Assembly: GCA_016720595.1 (NCBI GenBank)
Contig: JADKKI010000030.1
Coordinates: forward strand, 155,206 to 219,205
Source of the DNA: Myxococcales bacterium
GTDB taxonomy: Bacteria > Myxococcota_A > Polyangia > Haliangiales > Haliangiaceae
Length of the DNA stretch: 64,000 nt
Direction: 5' to 3'
Shown here: one piece after another, positions 30,066-41,371 of the stretch
How positions within the stretch are numbered: position 1 is the stretch's first letter
How the letters are laid out: every line of letters starts with the position of its first letter
The notes under the pieces: model-generated
What the model saw: the letters and a program-made list of their open reading frames with translations, nothing else
Told to the model about the DNA's origin: nothing
The model's database searches: none
Translations under genes and position numbers: made by a program

Positions 30066-30074
30066 AGCCCGCAC

Positions 30075-30148
30075 GCACCCGTAGCTCAGCTGGATAGAGC
30101 GTTGGCCTCCGAAGCCAAAGGTCACAGGTTCGAATCTTGTCGGGTGCA
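30075..30148 (+). tRNA. tRNA-Arg (CCG anticodon)
   Basis: A 74-base cloverleaf. Acceptor GCACCCG pairs with CGGGTGC plus discriminator A; D arm GCTC...GAGC; anticodon stem TTGGC/GCCAA with loop CTCCGAA, giving anticodon CCG (reads CGG, Arg); T arm ACAGG/CTTGT with loop TTCGAAT. CCA is not encoded. Confidence 0.97.
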
Positions 30149-30159
30149 CTGCTGACCGT

Positions 30160-30861
30160 ATGCCGAAGACCCTCGCAGAGATCGCGATCGAGGCCGGGCT
30201 GGTCAACAAGGCCACCGCGGCCAAGGCGGGGAAGCTCGCCGAAGAGCGCAAAGAGCCGCTGATCGTGACGTTGATCAAGGAGCTCGGCGTCGACGAGGTC
30301 GCCCTCCTCGCCGCGTTCCGCAAGCAGACCCGGGTCCCGCTCGTCGATCCCAAGGACATCCACATCGATCCGGATGCGCTCCGCCAGGTCCCCAAGGACC
30401 TGTGTGCCCGGCTCCGGGTGCTGCCGCTGGGGCTGACCACCGATGCGGGGACCAAGGTCCTGCGGGTGGCGATGGCCGATCCCACCGATACGACGGCGAT
30501 CGCCGAGCTCGAGGCGGTCTCGAACTGCGAGATCGACATCGTCGCCCTTCCGCTGTCGGCCATCGACGAGCTGGTCGCCAAGGGCTACCGGTCGATCACC
30601 ACGGCGGTCGTGGGCCGCCCGGTCGGCGGTTCGATGTTCATCACATCGAAGGGCAAGATCGGGTCGATCGAGCCCGAGTCCGAGGTCTCGGTCACCGCCC
30701 AGATCCCGATCTCCGCGTTGCAACAGGCAGTTGGGACCGATGACCTCGAGGCCCGGCTGACCGCCCTGGTCGCCGTCCTGACCGCGAAGGGCCTGATCAC
30801 CGAGGCCGAGCTCTGGGAGGCCCTCAAGCGGGGCCGAAACCCGTCGAGCGGTACGACCTGA
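30160..30861 (+). CDS. MshEN/GspE N-terminal domain protein
   Basis: A 233-residue protein starting 12 bases after the tRNA. The N-terminal ~150 residues follow the GspE/PilB N-terminal (MshEN) pattern: [37 protein letters not shown], a [15 protein letters not shown] segment and [22 protein letters not shown]. In type II secretion and type IV pilus ATPases such domains dock the motor, and MshEN domains can bind c-di-GMP. No ATPase domain follows. The C-terminal helix ([20 protein letters not shown]) repeats the theme. Stand-alone copies of this domain are common in myxobacteria; its partner is unknown. Confidence 0.8.
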   Translation: MPKTLAEIAIEAGLVNKATAAKAGKLAEERKEPLIVTLIKELGVDEVALLAAFRKQTRVPLVDPKDIHIDPDALRQVPKDLCARLRVLPLGLTTDAGTKVLRVAMADPTDTTAIAELEAVSNCEIDIVALPLSAIDELVAKGYRSITTAVVGRPVGGSMFITSKGKIGSIEPESEVSVTAQIPISALQQAVGTDDLEARLTALVAVLTAKGLITEAELWEALKRGRNPSSGTT

Positions 30862-30935
30862 AACCGTAGAGGTTGCACGGGCCTCGCCCTGGAGGGTGGG
30901 CTATCATCTGGGCAGGTCGTCCGTCGCCCCGGCCT

Positions 30936-33251
30936 ATGTCCGCACATGACATGACTGCCCAGATCTCTTGCTCCGGTTGCAACCACGGGTACGCCGAGTC
31001 GGCGTTGTTCTGCCCGAACTGCGGCCGCCCCAAGGTCCGACCGACCACGGGGGATGCCCTCGTCGGCAAGCTGCTCGGCGAGCGGTTCCAGGTGCAGGCG
31101 CTCCTCGGCCAGGGTGCATCCGGCACGATCTATCGCGCGGAGCACATCACGCTCCGCCGCCGCGTGGCGATCAAGGTCCTGCACGCCGAGCTCTCGCGTG
31201 ATGACCTCGCCGTCGAGCGGTTCCGGCGCGAGGCCACCACGGTGGCCGACATCGACAACGAGCACATCGTCGAGATCCACGATTTCGGCCGCACGCCCGA
31301 TGGCCGGCTCTACCTCGCGATGGAGCTGCTCGAGGGCGAGACCCTCGACACCGTGCTCGCCCGCGAGAAGCAGCTGTCCGTCGAGCGCGCCGCCGATGTG
31401 CTGATCCAGGTTGGCGAGGCGCTGATGGAGGCGCACGCGATCGGCTACGTCCATCGCGATCTGCGCCCGCGCAACATCTACCTGACCACGCGTCGCGCGA
31501 AGACCAACTTCGTCAAGCTCCTCGATTTCGGCCTCGCCAAGCTCGTCGACACCGACGCCCCGGTCGCCGCCGCGGCCAACGCCACCAACCTCGGGATGAC
31601 GTTCGGCGATCCGCGCTACATGTCGCCCGAGCAGGCTCGCGGTGATCGCATCGATCGCCGCGCCGATATCTATCAGCTCGGTTGCGTGGCCTACGAGATC
31701 CTCACCGGTGCACCGCCGTTCTCGGGCACGCGCGTGTTCGACATCCTCACCAAGCAGGTCACCGAGAGCCCGGCTCCGCTGCCCACGCGCCGCCCCGGCG
31801 TGCCGCTGTGGATGGAGGCCGCCGTCGCGAAGATGCTCGCGAAGGATCCGGAGAATCGGTTCGCCACGACCTCCCGCATGGTCGAGGCGCTGCGCCGCGG
31901 CCTCGACACCGGCGAGGTGATGGAGGATGCGATCGCGCGCCGCCGCGAGAGCGTGCCGCCCGCCTCCGTGTCGCGCGTGATGCAGCGCATGGGCATCTCC
32001 TCGGATGGCCTGCCCGCCATGCCGGCGCCAATCGCAGCGCCGGTCGCCGTGCCGGCCGCCGTCGAGGAGCCCGCCGTCCGTCGAACCGGCACCCCGAAGG
32101 TCGGCGTGCCGATCGTCGCCGGTCCGATCCCCGAGCCCGTCGTGCAGCCGCCCGTGGTCGGCACGATCGAAGCGCCCACCCGCGCGCGTCGCCCCTCGGT
32201 TCAGCCCGACGACAACAACGTCTCCCAGGTCTGGTACGACGAGGGCGAGGATCTCGCGGCCTCTCGCGCCGGCGGCTCGCGCAGCCGATCGGACAGCATG
32301 GGCGATTCGCTCTACGACGAGGATGCACCGCCCCGCGGTCGTCGCTGGGGGCTGATCATCGGCGTGCTCGGGTTCCTCATCGTCGGTGGCACCGTTGCGT
32401 TCGCCCTCTCGCGCGGCGGCAGCAAGTCCAAGGCGTCCGAGGGCAGCGGCAGCGATGCGGTCGCGGGCATCACGGCGGATGCCGCACCGAGCACGATCGT
32501 CGGCGATGACGCCGGCGTCCCCGATGCCGGCGTGATGGTCGCGGCCAAGCCGACCACGCGCCCCGCGGGCGGGAACGTCAACACCAACGCCGGCTCGCGG
32601 ACGCAGCCCGTGCGCGACACCGGCGGCCCGCGTCGCCCAGGCGGCCCGGATCTCGGCGGCTTCGCACCGCCCGGCACCGTCAACGACAACACCGGGTTCC
32701 TCCCGCCGGGCACCCCGGGTGGCACCAACCCGACCCCGCCGACCCCGACCGTCTACGTGCCGCCCCCCACACCACCGGTCAAGCCCGTCGGCGTCAGCGG
32801 CACCGACGTCCCCGAAGATCCGTACGGCACCGGCACGCCCACCGTGGACACGCCCCCACCTGATGGCGCCTCGGGCGACACCAAGGCCGTGTTCTTCGCG
32901 AACCTCGGCACCTCGCAGCTCCTCAACGGCGACACCGCGGGCGCCGCCTCGAACTTCAAGAAGGCCCTCGAGCTCGACGCGAAGAACGTCCCGGCGATGC
33001 TCGGCATGGGCGAGATCGCGCTGCGCCAGGGCTTGTTCGGCGATGCGATCGCGCACCTCAAGAAGGCCTCGCGGTTCGCGCCGCGCAACGCCAAGGTGTT
33101 CGTCCTCCTCGGCGAGGCGTACCTCAACAGCGGCAACAGCAGCGAGGCCGCGAACAACTTCAAGAAGGCGCTGCAGCTCGATCCAGACAACTCACGCGCG
33201 CGCGACGGGTACAACGAAGCGTCCTCGCGCGTCCCGCCGCCCGAGGAGTAG
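30936..33251 (+). CDS. Ser/Thr protein kinase with N-terminal zinc ribbon, membrane segment and TPR tail
   Basis: About 771 residues (ATG 30936; ATG 30951 is equally possible). Order: zinc ribbon CSGCNHGYAESALFCPNCG; kinase domain (about 48-320) with LGQGASGTIYRAEH, IKVLHAE, YVHRDLRPRN and DFGLAK; a long Pro/Ala-rich linker; one membrane segment (GLIIGVLGFLIVGGTVAFAL, about 470-490); an extracytoplasmic Pro/Thr/Asp-rich stretch; and three TPR repeats (about 648-758, e.g. AASNFKKALELDAKNVPAM). The catalytic-loop lysine of HRDxKxxN is replaced by Arg (HRDLRPRN), so activity may be altered. The C-terminal TPRs would lie outside the membrane. Confidence 0.88.
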   Translation: MSAHDMTAQISCSGCNHGYAESALFCPNCGRPKVRPTTGDALVGKLLGERFQVQALLGQGASGTIYRAEHITLRRRVAIKVLHAELSRDDLAVERFRREATTVADIDNEHIVEIHDFGRTPDGRLYLAMELLEGETLDTVLAREKQLSVERAADVLIQVGEALMEAHAIGYVHRDLRPRNIYLTTRRAKTNFVKLLDFGLAKLVDTDAPVAAAANATNLGMTFGDPRYMSPEQARGDRIDRRADIYQLGCVAYEILTGAPPFSGTRVFDILTKQVTESPAPLPTRRPGVPLWMEAAVAKMLAKDPENRFATTSRMVEALRRGLDTGEVMEDAIARRRESVPPASVSRVMQRMGISSDGLPAMPAPIAAPVAVPAAVEEPAVRRTGTPKVGVPIVAGPIPEPVVQPPVVGTIEAPTRARRPSVQPDDNNVSQVWYDEGEDLAASRAGGSRSRSDSMGDSLYDEDAPPRGRRWGLIIGVLGFLIVGGTVAFALSRGGSKSKASEGSGSDAVAGITADAAPSTIVGDDAGVPDAGVMVAAKPTTRPAGGNVNTNAGSRTQPVRDTGGPRRPGGPDLGGFAPPGTVNDNTGFLPPGTPGGTNPTPPTPTVYVPPPTPPVKPVGVSGTDVPEDPYGTGTPTVDTPPPDGASGDTKAVFFANLGTSQLLNGDTAGAASNFKKALELDAKNVPAMLGMGEIALRQGLFGDAIAHLKKASRFAPRNAKVFVLLGEAYLNSGNSSEAANNFKKALQLDPDNSRARDGYNEASSRVPPPEE

Positions 33252-33344
33252 CGGCACGCGCAGTTCGATGCGCCAGGCACCGTCCTGCCGCGACGCCCCG
33301 AGCCATCACGGCGCGTCCTCGACGACGAGGCTGATCATCGCTTC

Positions 33345-33768
33345 CTGATCCCGCCTGCGTCCCCGCGGTGCGCGAGCGGCAGCTCGAACACCAGGTGGTC
33401 TGGTGCGGATCGAGATCACGGCCTCGTGCCGCGTCCTCGACGACCCTGCTGGACGGACGAGGTGCCGCCGAGTGCGAGCCCGGTGACACGCCCCTCGTTC
33501 GGTTGGCAGAGACCGAGCCCGCTGATCCCGCCTCAGTCCCCGCGGTGCGCGAGCAGCAGCTCGAACACCAGCTGGGTCCTGGTGCCGATCGAGATCACGT
33601 CCTCGACGACGCCGCTGGTCAGATCAGATGTCGCCGAGCCCGATCCCGGCGACGCGTGCTTCGTTCAGTTGTCAGAGATCGTTGCTCGCTGATCCCGCCT
33701 CAGTCCCCGCGGTGCGCGAGCGGCAACTCGAACACCAGCTGATCGGGCGCGAACCCGCGGATCGAGAT
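33345..33768. repeat. Tandem copies of the HNH gene 3' end
   Basis: Three related units begin with CTGATCCCGCCTCAGTCCCC-like sequence at 33345, 33522 and 33689 (periods 177 and 167). Each continues with CGCGGTGCGCGAGC and CAGCTCGAACACCAG, then GATCGAGATCACG. The third unit is the actual 3' end of the HNH endonuclease gene. The other two are diverged duplicates of its last ~75 bases plus about 95 bases of downstream sequence. No gene is seen between 33252 and 33699. Confidence 0.75.
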
Positions 33769-34794
33769 CACGCCTTCGTGAAGCTGGAGATGGTGAGCAT
33801 CGCAGAGCAGCCCGAGATTTCGGAGCTCGTGACCACCACCCTCGGAGCGGGGCTTGATGTGATGCGCTTCCAAGAACCGCGTGGAGCGACACCCGGGCAC
33901 GATGCAGCGACACCGGTCGCGCACGAAGACCTTGCGGCGCGTGGCCGTTGGGATCGATTTCTGTAGTTTGCGCCCGGGCTCCTCGCGCTCGAGATCCCCG
34001 ATGTCCTCCGAGTCGCACCGCACCCGCTCCAGGTCCGCGGCCGAGATCGCGATCTCCATCCCGGCGCCCACGCGGTGCGCTTGCTTGCACGCGCGGCACG
34101 TGGTCGTCGCGATCTGGTGCCGCGGCTTGTCGGGATCCCCAGCGGCGGGCTCGAGCATCGCCGCCGCAAGCGCACGCACCAGCTCGTCATCGGTGCAGGT
34201 CGCGCCCTGGACGTCGGCCGCCACGTTGCGCGCCTGCTTGAACAGCATCATCGCCTCCTCGGAGAGGCCGTCGAGCACGATGCGATACCGGACCTTCTTC
34301 GGATCCACCGGATCCGTGGGCAGGTCGCCCTTGGCCTTGCCGCGCACCAGCTGCTGCACGTCCGTCGACAGCTTGCCCTCGGCCGCATCGAGCCAGGCGT
34401 CTTCGGTCTTGCGCGTCGCCACGCGCGTCAGCTCCCGCACGCTGGTCCACGCCAGCTCGCCCGCGCGGAACTGGTCGGCGATCCCCGGCAGCTCGAGCAG
34501 CTCGTGCGCCACGCGCATTCTCTCGGTCGCCACGTGATGCGAGTGCTGGAGCACGCTCTCGATGTACGCATAGATCGTCGGGAACCCCATGCGCCGATAG
34601 AGCTTGGTCTCCTCGGCCTCGAGCAGCAGATCGATCTCCCGCGCCTCGAGGCAGACGATCTGCTTGCCGACCGAGGTGATCTCTTCATGGAGCTTGATCC
34701 AATCGCGCTCGCGGCACGTGACCGCGTAGGCATCTGCGAGCTGCGATTGGAACGCGTCCGTGGCTGCGCTGTCGAACACGACGACCTCCTCCAC
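33700..34794 (-). CDS. HNH endonuclease domain protein (DUF222-like)
   Basis: A 364-residue protein from the GTG at 34794. The N-terminal ~260 residues are helical (with IYAYIESVLQHSHHVATERM and a RYRIVLDGLSEEAMMLFKQA stretch), as in DUF222-HNH proteins. The C-terminal HNH module reads RKVFVRDRCRCIVPGCRS, then FLEAHHIKPRSEGG, and NLGLLCDAHHLQLHEG, with the two CxxC-like and His positions expected for a beta-beta-alpha-metal nuclease. These proteins occur in many copies in some genomes and their role is unclear; mobile or defence-related functions have been proposed. The 3' end is tandemly duplicated downstream, suggesting local recombination. Confidence 0.85.
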   Translation of the reverse strand: MEEVVVFDSAATDAFQSQLADAYAVTCRERDWIKLHEEITSVGKQIVCLEAREIDLLLEAEETKLYRRMGFPTIYAYIESVLQHSHHVATERMRVAHELLELPGIADQFRAGELAWTSVRELTRVATRKTEDAWLDAAEGKLSTDVQQLVRGKAKGDLPTDPVDPKKVRYRIVLDGLSEEAMMLFKQARNVAADVQGATCTDDELVRALAAAMLEPAAGDPDKPRHQIATTTCRACKQAHRVGAGMEIAISAADLERVRCDSEDIGDLEREEPGRKLQKSIPTATRRKVFVRDRCRCIVPGCRSTRFLEAHHIKPRSEGGGHELRNLGLLCDAHHLQLHEGVISIRGFAPDQLVFELPLAHRGD

Positions 34795-35070
34795 GCGTGG
34801 GTTGTCACGCGCACGATCACTTTTACCACTGCGGTTTCGGAAGCTCTGTGCTGCGCTCTGCGCGCGTTGGAGGGGCGAAATCCGACGACGATCGATCGGC
34901 GTGCTGTTCTGCGCGCAGCGCGCAGGTGAACGCGTCTTCGGCGAAGGAATCGCGGTCTTCGTCAGACGTGCGCGCGATGCACGCAGAATTCAGTCAAGCA
35001 CAAAACTAAGAAAGCGACATCCGGACCAACGATTCCTCGTCGAGATCGCACGCGTGATCAGGTCCAGTTC

Positions 35071-35640
35071 CCGACGGGACTGGACGGAGAGCGATGCAGC
35101 CGCCGGTATGTCCGGGATCCGGACGGCAACGCCAAGGCGCGCTATGAGGCCTCCGCTCGGCTCCAGGCCGCCGACGTCCACGCCGCCGTCGCCGTCGAAC
35201 GTCCACGACCACGACCACGTCAACCTCAACATCAACGCCCGGCGGCGTGTGCTCTGCGGGATCCCGAGCGCCGCGCGGTCAGGCCTTGAGGCACCCGTGC
35301 GAGGGCCAGGACTCGTCGACGACGCGCTCACCGCGGGCTTCAGTCCCCACGGGACTGAACGGAGATCAAAGCGACCGCCCAGGATCTAGACGGCAACGGA
35401 GGTGACATGCGTGCACAGTCGGTCCAAAGCGCGCGATGTCCTGTCTGGAACCCGCCGCCGTCGAACGGCCACGACCACGACCACGACCACGACCACGTCA
35501 ACCTCAACGTCAACGCCCAGCGGCGTGTGCTCCCCCCGAGCCCGAACACCGCCCAGGTCAGGCCCGACGCACGCGTCGCGAAGGGCCAGGACTCGTCGGC
35601 GACGCGCTCACCACTGGCTTCAGTCCCCGACCGGCTCGTG
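35071..35640. repeat. Two diverged ~275-base tandem units with GACCAC hexamer runs
   Basis: Unit 1 starts near 35071 and unit 2 near 35345, each opening with a (C/G)ACGGGACTG(G/A)ACGGAGA-like sequence. Both contain a CCACGACCAC hexamer run (two copies in unit 1, four in unit 2), then GTCAACCTCAAC, CGGCGTGTGCTC, GGGCCAGGACTCGTC and GACGCGCTCACC. They end with a CTTCAGTCCCC sequence that begins a third, truncated unit. The changing number of GACCAC hexamers suggests slippage. No intact reading frame is convincing. Confidence 0.6.
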
Positions 35641-35757
35641 GAGGAACTTGATCGCGACGGCGCGGCCCAGGCCGACGCGCTGCGCGCGATAGCCCCCTCG
35701 GTACCGGCCGTGAAGCACGGTGCCAGGTGGGAGCGCTGCCGGTGGAGTCACGGCATG
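35631..35757 (-). pseudogene. Relic of a Ser/Thr kinase N-terminus
   Basis: Read on the minus strand, this stretch gives PPGTVLHGRY, then GGYRAQRVGLGRAVAIKFL, HEP and a stop. That is the opening of a Hanks-type kinase domain, including the VAIK lysine, but most of the glycine-rich loop is missing and nothing of the rest of the domain follows. It is too short to function and looks like a recombination remnant. Confidence 0.55.
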
Positions 35758-35789
35758 TGGTTGCCGCGCCCCGGTGGGAAGCCGCAGCG

Positions 35790-35948
35790 CTAGCGGCGCT
35801 GCTTTTTCGCCTTGCCGGGGCGCTCGGCCGGGGTCTCCTTGGCAGGGGCCACCCAGCGCGAGGGCACGCCCGAGTGGGACACTCCGAGGCGGATGCGGCG
35901 GGTGGAGAACGAAGGCACGAGCTTCGGTACAGCCTTGCCGAGGTGCAT
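35790..35948 (-). CDS. Possible small basic protein (52 aa)
   Basis: ATG 35948 opens a 52-residue frame: MHLGKAVPKLVPSFSTRR, then a middle with RLGVSHSGVPSRWVAPAKE and a basic tail KAKKQRR. The composition is strongly basic, with a sensible codon pattern, but there is no clear ribbon, signal or ribosome-binding site. It lies in a relic-rich region, so it may be an old gene end and not an active gene. Confidence 0.3.
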   Translation of the reverse strand: MHLGKAVPKLVPSFSTRRIRLGVSHSGVPSRWVAPAKETPAERPGKAKKQRR

Positions 35949-36043
35949 ACATAACCCTAGGGGCGCGGGATCGACCTGCGCAAGTTTGAGGCAGTCGGGA
36001 GAGATCTCTCCGCGCGCGCAGATGTGGGAAGATTGCGGAACGG

Positions 36044-37546
36044 ATGGGTTTGTTCCACGTCTATGTCGAGGCGCCCGATCGGTCGCCTCAGACCATCGCG
36101 AAGCTGGCCGCAACGATCGGCAAGAAGTACGGCGTACCTGTCGCCGATCTCGAGAAGCGCCTCGCCGCGGGGCGGTTCCGCGTCAAGGCGAACGTCGATC
36201 GCGCGACCGCCGATTCGTACGCGCAGGCGCTCGCCGATAGCGGCGCGATCGTGAAGATCGAGGATGCGCTGCCGACGCAGCCGTCGCCGACGGTGCCGCG
36301 GCCGATGACGCCGTCCAGCGGCGCGCCGATCGCCACTGCGGGTCAGGAAGGCTCGGGCTCGGTCGCGCGCACGCCGGCGCAGCGGATCCCGCGCCAGACC
36401 GGCGCACCTCCCGAGCTCTCCACGCCCAGCTTGCAGCCACGCCCGTCGTCCTCGACGGCGTCGCCCGCGAGCGTCGAGCGCTCGGTCGGGTACTCGATGC
36501 AGGGCGGCAAGGAGCGCGCGGGGGCGCCGTCGCTGCCGCCCGCGAACGCCGATCGCTCGGGGTCGTCGTCGCTGCCGCCCGCGAACGCCGATCGCTCGGG
36601 CCCGATCCGCTCGGGCACCTCGTCGCTGCCACCCGCCACGACCTCGCGCCCGGCGACGTCCTCGCTACCGCCGGCCAACACCGCGCGGACCTCGACGCCC
36701 TCGTTGCCGCCCACCAACGCCGCACGGACGTCCACGCCCTCACTGCCGCCCGCCACCAAGTCCACGCCCGCCGTGGCCAGTGGCCTCTCGGCGGCGTTCA
36801 CCGAGGCCGCGAGCGCGGATCTCGGCGCGCTGGCCAGCGATCCGGACTCGTTCTCGCTGCTGTCGCTCGACGGTGGTGACAAGGATCCGCTGCCGAGCGA
36901 TTCGTTCGCGCCACCGGTGGACATGTCGCCCCACCTGCCGCCGCCCGCGACGGTCCCCACCGGCGGGCCCGCGACCAAGGCTGCCAAGCCGAAGGACGAG
37001 CCCGTCGATCTGTTCGCCCCGCCCGACGCCGCCGAGGACGCCGCGTTCATGGTCGAGCTCGCGCCCGACGATGCGGCGCATCGCGCGAAGAAGATGAGCA
37101 CGCCACCCGCGGGCGTGCCGACTGCCGAGCCGCCGGCTCCCGTCCCCACACCCCAGCTGGCGAAGAAGCGCGCCACACCGGCCGCCGGCGCACCGATCAC
37201 GGTCGCGGCGGATGCGCAGGAGACGCCGCGCTGGCGGCTCGCTGCAGGCGTGATGGTCGCGATCGTCCTCGGGTTCTTGCCCGCACACCTGATCGCCTCG
37301 GTTCGCGAGCGCTCGGCGTTCGACAAGATCGACGCCGACATCATCCGCACCCAGGACGCCGCCGATACGCCGGAGATGTACGAGGCGCTCGATGCGTTTC
37401 GCGAGGCGGAGCTCGAGCTCAAGCACAGCAAGAAGCGGAGCATCGCGATGCTCTCGATGCTGATCTGGGGCGTCTCCGCCGGTGGCCTCGCCTACGTCTG
37501 GTTCCGGCGCGTGCCCTGGGACAAGGTCCTGAAGAAGCAGGGCTAA
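36044..37546 (+). CDS. Proline-rich membrane protein with unknown N-terminal domain
   Basis: A 500-residue protein. Residues 1-75 form a compact alpha/beta domain (MGLFHVYVEAPDRSPQTIAK, then RFRVKANVDRATADSYAQ) that I do not recognise. Residues about 85-380 are low-complexity, with tandem SLPPANADRSG/SLPPTNAARTS-type repeats at about 160-245. The C-terminus has a hydrophobic segment (LAAGVMVAIVLGFLPAHLIA), an acidic helix (DTPEMYEALDAFREAELELK) and a second hydrophobic segment ending before the basic RRVPWDKVLKKQG. The protein is probably anchored in the inner membrane with the repeat part cytoplasmic. Function unknown. Confidence 0.75.
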   Translation: MGLFHVYVEAPDRSPQTIAKLAATIGKKYGVPVADLEKRLAAGRFRVKANVDRATADSYAQALADSGAIVKIEDALPTQPSPTVPRPMTPSSGAPIATAGQEGSGSVARTPAQRIPRQTGAPPELSTPSLQPRPSSSTASPASVERSVGYSMQGGKERAGAPSLPPANADRSGSSSLPPANADRSGPIRSGTSSLPPATTSRPATSSLPPANTARTSTPSLPPTNAARTSTPSLPPATKSTPAVASGLSAAFTEAASADLGALASDPDSFSLLSLDGGDKDPLPSDSFAPPVDMSPHLPPPATVPTGGPATKAAKPKDEPVDLFAPPDAAEDAAFMVELAPDDAAHRAKKMSTPPAGVPTAEPPAPVPTPQLAKKRATPAAGAPITVAADAQETPRWRLAAGVMVAIVLGFLPAHLIASVRERSAFDKIDADIIRTQDAADTPEMYEALDAFREAELELKHSKKRSIAMLSMLIWGVSAGGLAYVWFRRVPWDKVLKKQG

Positions 37547-37629
37547 GCGGCGCGCGGTCTGCGCTCGAGACCCGCGGCGGACCGCCGAGCGGTCCATGGT
37601 CGCAGCTCACGGCGGTCGCCGCCCGACCG

Positions 37630-38538
37630 CTACTCGTCGTCGTCGTCGTCGTCCGCGTCGGGATCTTCGCCGCGCTCGACGCGTCGCGCGCGCTCCTTCG
37701 CATCGGCCGCAGCCTCGGCGTCGCTCAGGATCTTGGCCGCGGCCTCGCGCTTCTTGGTCACGCGCCACGCGAGGATGATCGACAGGTTGTAGAGGACGAT
37801 CATCGGCGTGGCCATCATGATCTGCGAGACCACGTCGGGAGATGGCGTGAGGATCGCGCCGATCACGAACGCCATCACCACGAACCAGCGGTTGAACTTC
37901 CACAGGCTGCGGTGGGTCACGAGGCCCACCAGCGCGAGGAAGTAGATCAGGAGCGGCAGCTCGAACACCGCGCCGAACGCGAGCATCATGTCCCGCGTCA
38001 GGTCGAGGTAGTCCTGCATCATGATCATCGGCTGGAGGTTCTTGTCTCCGTAGCCGAGCAGGAAGCCGTAGAGGTTCTCGAGGACGAACCGGTAACAGAA
38101 CAGCGCGCCGCTGATGAAGAAGATCGCGGAGAAGATCGCGAACGCGATCGTGATGCGGCGCTCCTTCTTGTAGAGGCCGGGGGCGATGAACCGCCAGATT
38201 TGATAGAAGATGAACGGCGAGGCCAGGAAGATGCCGGCCCACAGGCCGATCGACATGTCGACCCAGAACGGCTCGGTCAGCTTGCCGAACACGATGTGCG
38301 GGACGCCGAGCTTCTCGACCTCCCAGACGTGGAACAGCGGCGCTTTCAGCCAGTCGTAGATCTCGCCGGAGAAGTACCAGCAGCCGACGAACGCGAGCAT
38401 GAAGAAGATCGCGGCGTTGCGAACGCGATCGCGGAGCTCTCGCAGGTGCGAGAGGAACGGCATGCGGCTGTCTTCGAGCTCGCCCGCCTTCGCGGTCTCG
38501 TCCGCGTCCTCGTCTTCGGAGGGAGCGCGCTTAGCCAT
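37630..38538 (-). CDS. tatC: Sec-independent protein translocase TatC
   Basis: A 302-residue polytopic protein of the twin-arginine translocase, which exports folded proteins. The hallmark N-terminus MPFLSHLRELRDRVRNA is preceded by a charged extension, with six membrane segments after it, and the substrate-receptor glutamate region (KAPLFHVWEVEKLG...KLTEPFWVDM) is present. The C-terminus is an acidic tail with a run of Asp after GEDP. The ATG at 38538 overlaps the upstream TatA/B gene by 8 bases (ATGGCTAA), so the two are coupled. Confidence 0.96.
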   Translation of the reverse strand: MAKRAPSEDEDADETAKAGELEDSRMPFLSHLRELRDRVRNAAIFFMLAFVGCWYFSGEIYDWLKAPLFHVWEVEKLGVPHIVFGKLTEPFWVDMSIGLWAGIFLASPFIFYQIWRFIAPGLYKKERRITIAFAIFSAIFFISGALFCYRFVLENLYGFLLGYGDKNLQPMIMMQDYLDLTRDMMLAFGAVFELPLLIYFLALVGLVTHRSLWKFNRWFVVMAFVIGAILTPSPDVVSQIMMATPMIVLYNLSIILAWRVTKKREAAAKILSDAEAAADAKERARRVERGEDPDADDDDDDE

Positions 38539-39088
38539 GGTTCGGCTCGGAGCCCTTCGCGACGGTGCCCACGGCGGGCTTGATCAGGCTCGCGAGCGCC
38601 TCGTCATCGCCGGGGTTCGTGACGGGCGAATCCGCATCGGCCTCGCCGGCGGTCGGGGGGAGGCGTACGGCCGGAGCCGCGGCAGGCGCGTCGGCAGGAG
38701 CGTCTGGGGTGACCGCGCTCGCGACGACCTCGGCCTCGGTAGCTGGGGCCTCCGTCGGCGCGGGCGTGGGCGGTGCGATCGAGTTCTCGGCGATCTCTGC
38801 CGTCTCGGCCGGCGGGAGCTCTTTGGCCTTTTTGGGCTTGATCGGCTTGGGCTTGACCGGCGCCTCATCGCCGCGCAGGGCGCTCTTGAGATCGCGGATC
38901 GCGCCGCCGATCTGCTCGTCGCCCTCGATCTGCTGCTGCAGCGCGCGGGATTGCTTCTTGATGTCGCGGATCCCCTTGCTGATCTGCTTGGCAGCGCCGG
39001 GCAGCTTGTCGGGCCCCAAAAACAGGAGCGCCACGATCAAGATCACGATGATCTCGCTGCCGCCCATGCCGAACATCGGGGGCAGCAT
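38531..39088 (-). CDS. Twin-arginine translocase TatA/TatB family subunit
   Basis: A 185-residue protein. The N-terminal membrane helix (GSEIIVILIVALLFLGPDKL) leads into the TatA/B amphipathic helix (PGAAKQISKGIRDIKKQS). A long Pro/Ala/Glu-rich C-terminal tail follows, longer than in typical TatA. The GPDKLPxAAK hinge fits TatB or TatA/E; the single gene next to tatC could serve both roles. The start is ATG 39088 (MLPPMFGMGG); the upstream in-frame extension is not hydrophobic and is unlikely. It is co-transcribed with tatC. Confidence 0.9.
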   Translation of the reverse strand: MLPPMFGMGGSEIIVILIVALLFLGPDKLPGAAKQISKGIRDIKKQSRALQQQIEGDEQIGGAIRDLKSALRGDEAPVKPKPIKPKKAKELPPAETAEIAENSIAPPTPAPTEAPATEAEVVASAVTPDAPADAPAAAPAVRLPPTAGEADADSPVTNPGDDEALASLIKPAVGTVAKGSEPNHG

Positions 39089-39232
39089 ACCACCCGATCG
39101 CAGATGTGACCCGCGCGCCCAGCCCCGTGCTGGCCGGTGTCGGCCCGTGCCGGCATGTTGCCCGGCCGAGGCCAAGCGAGGCCAAGCAATGGCCAGGCGG
39201 TGCCCAGGCGAGGCCGATCGGCCGACTCGGCC

Positions 39233-41367
<2,135 letters not shown>

Positions 41368-41371
<4 letters not shown>

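Larger units (their letters stand above)
34795..36043. other. 1.25-kb stretch of relics and duplicates between genes
   Basis: No full-length gene is evident. 34795-35070 is relatively AT-richer, presumably the leader/promoter region of the HNH gene. 35071-35640 holds two diverged tandem units. 35631-35757 carries a kinase-start relic. 35790-35948 may be a small gene. The remainder up to 36043 is leader sequence for the following gene. Confidence 0.6.

Noticed and set aside
33345..33768. CRISPR-like regular repeats
   Set aside because: The units are ~170 bases, few and gene-derived, with no short repeat/spacer structure or cas genes.
35206..35520. Histidine/aspartate-rich HDHDHVNLN frames as a metal-binding protein
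   Set aside because: Produced by the GACCAC hexamer run inside degenerate tandem units; no consistent start, length or conservation between the two units.
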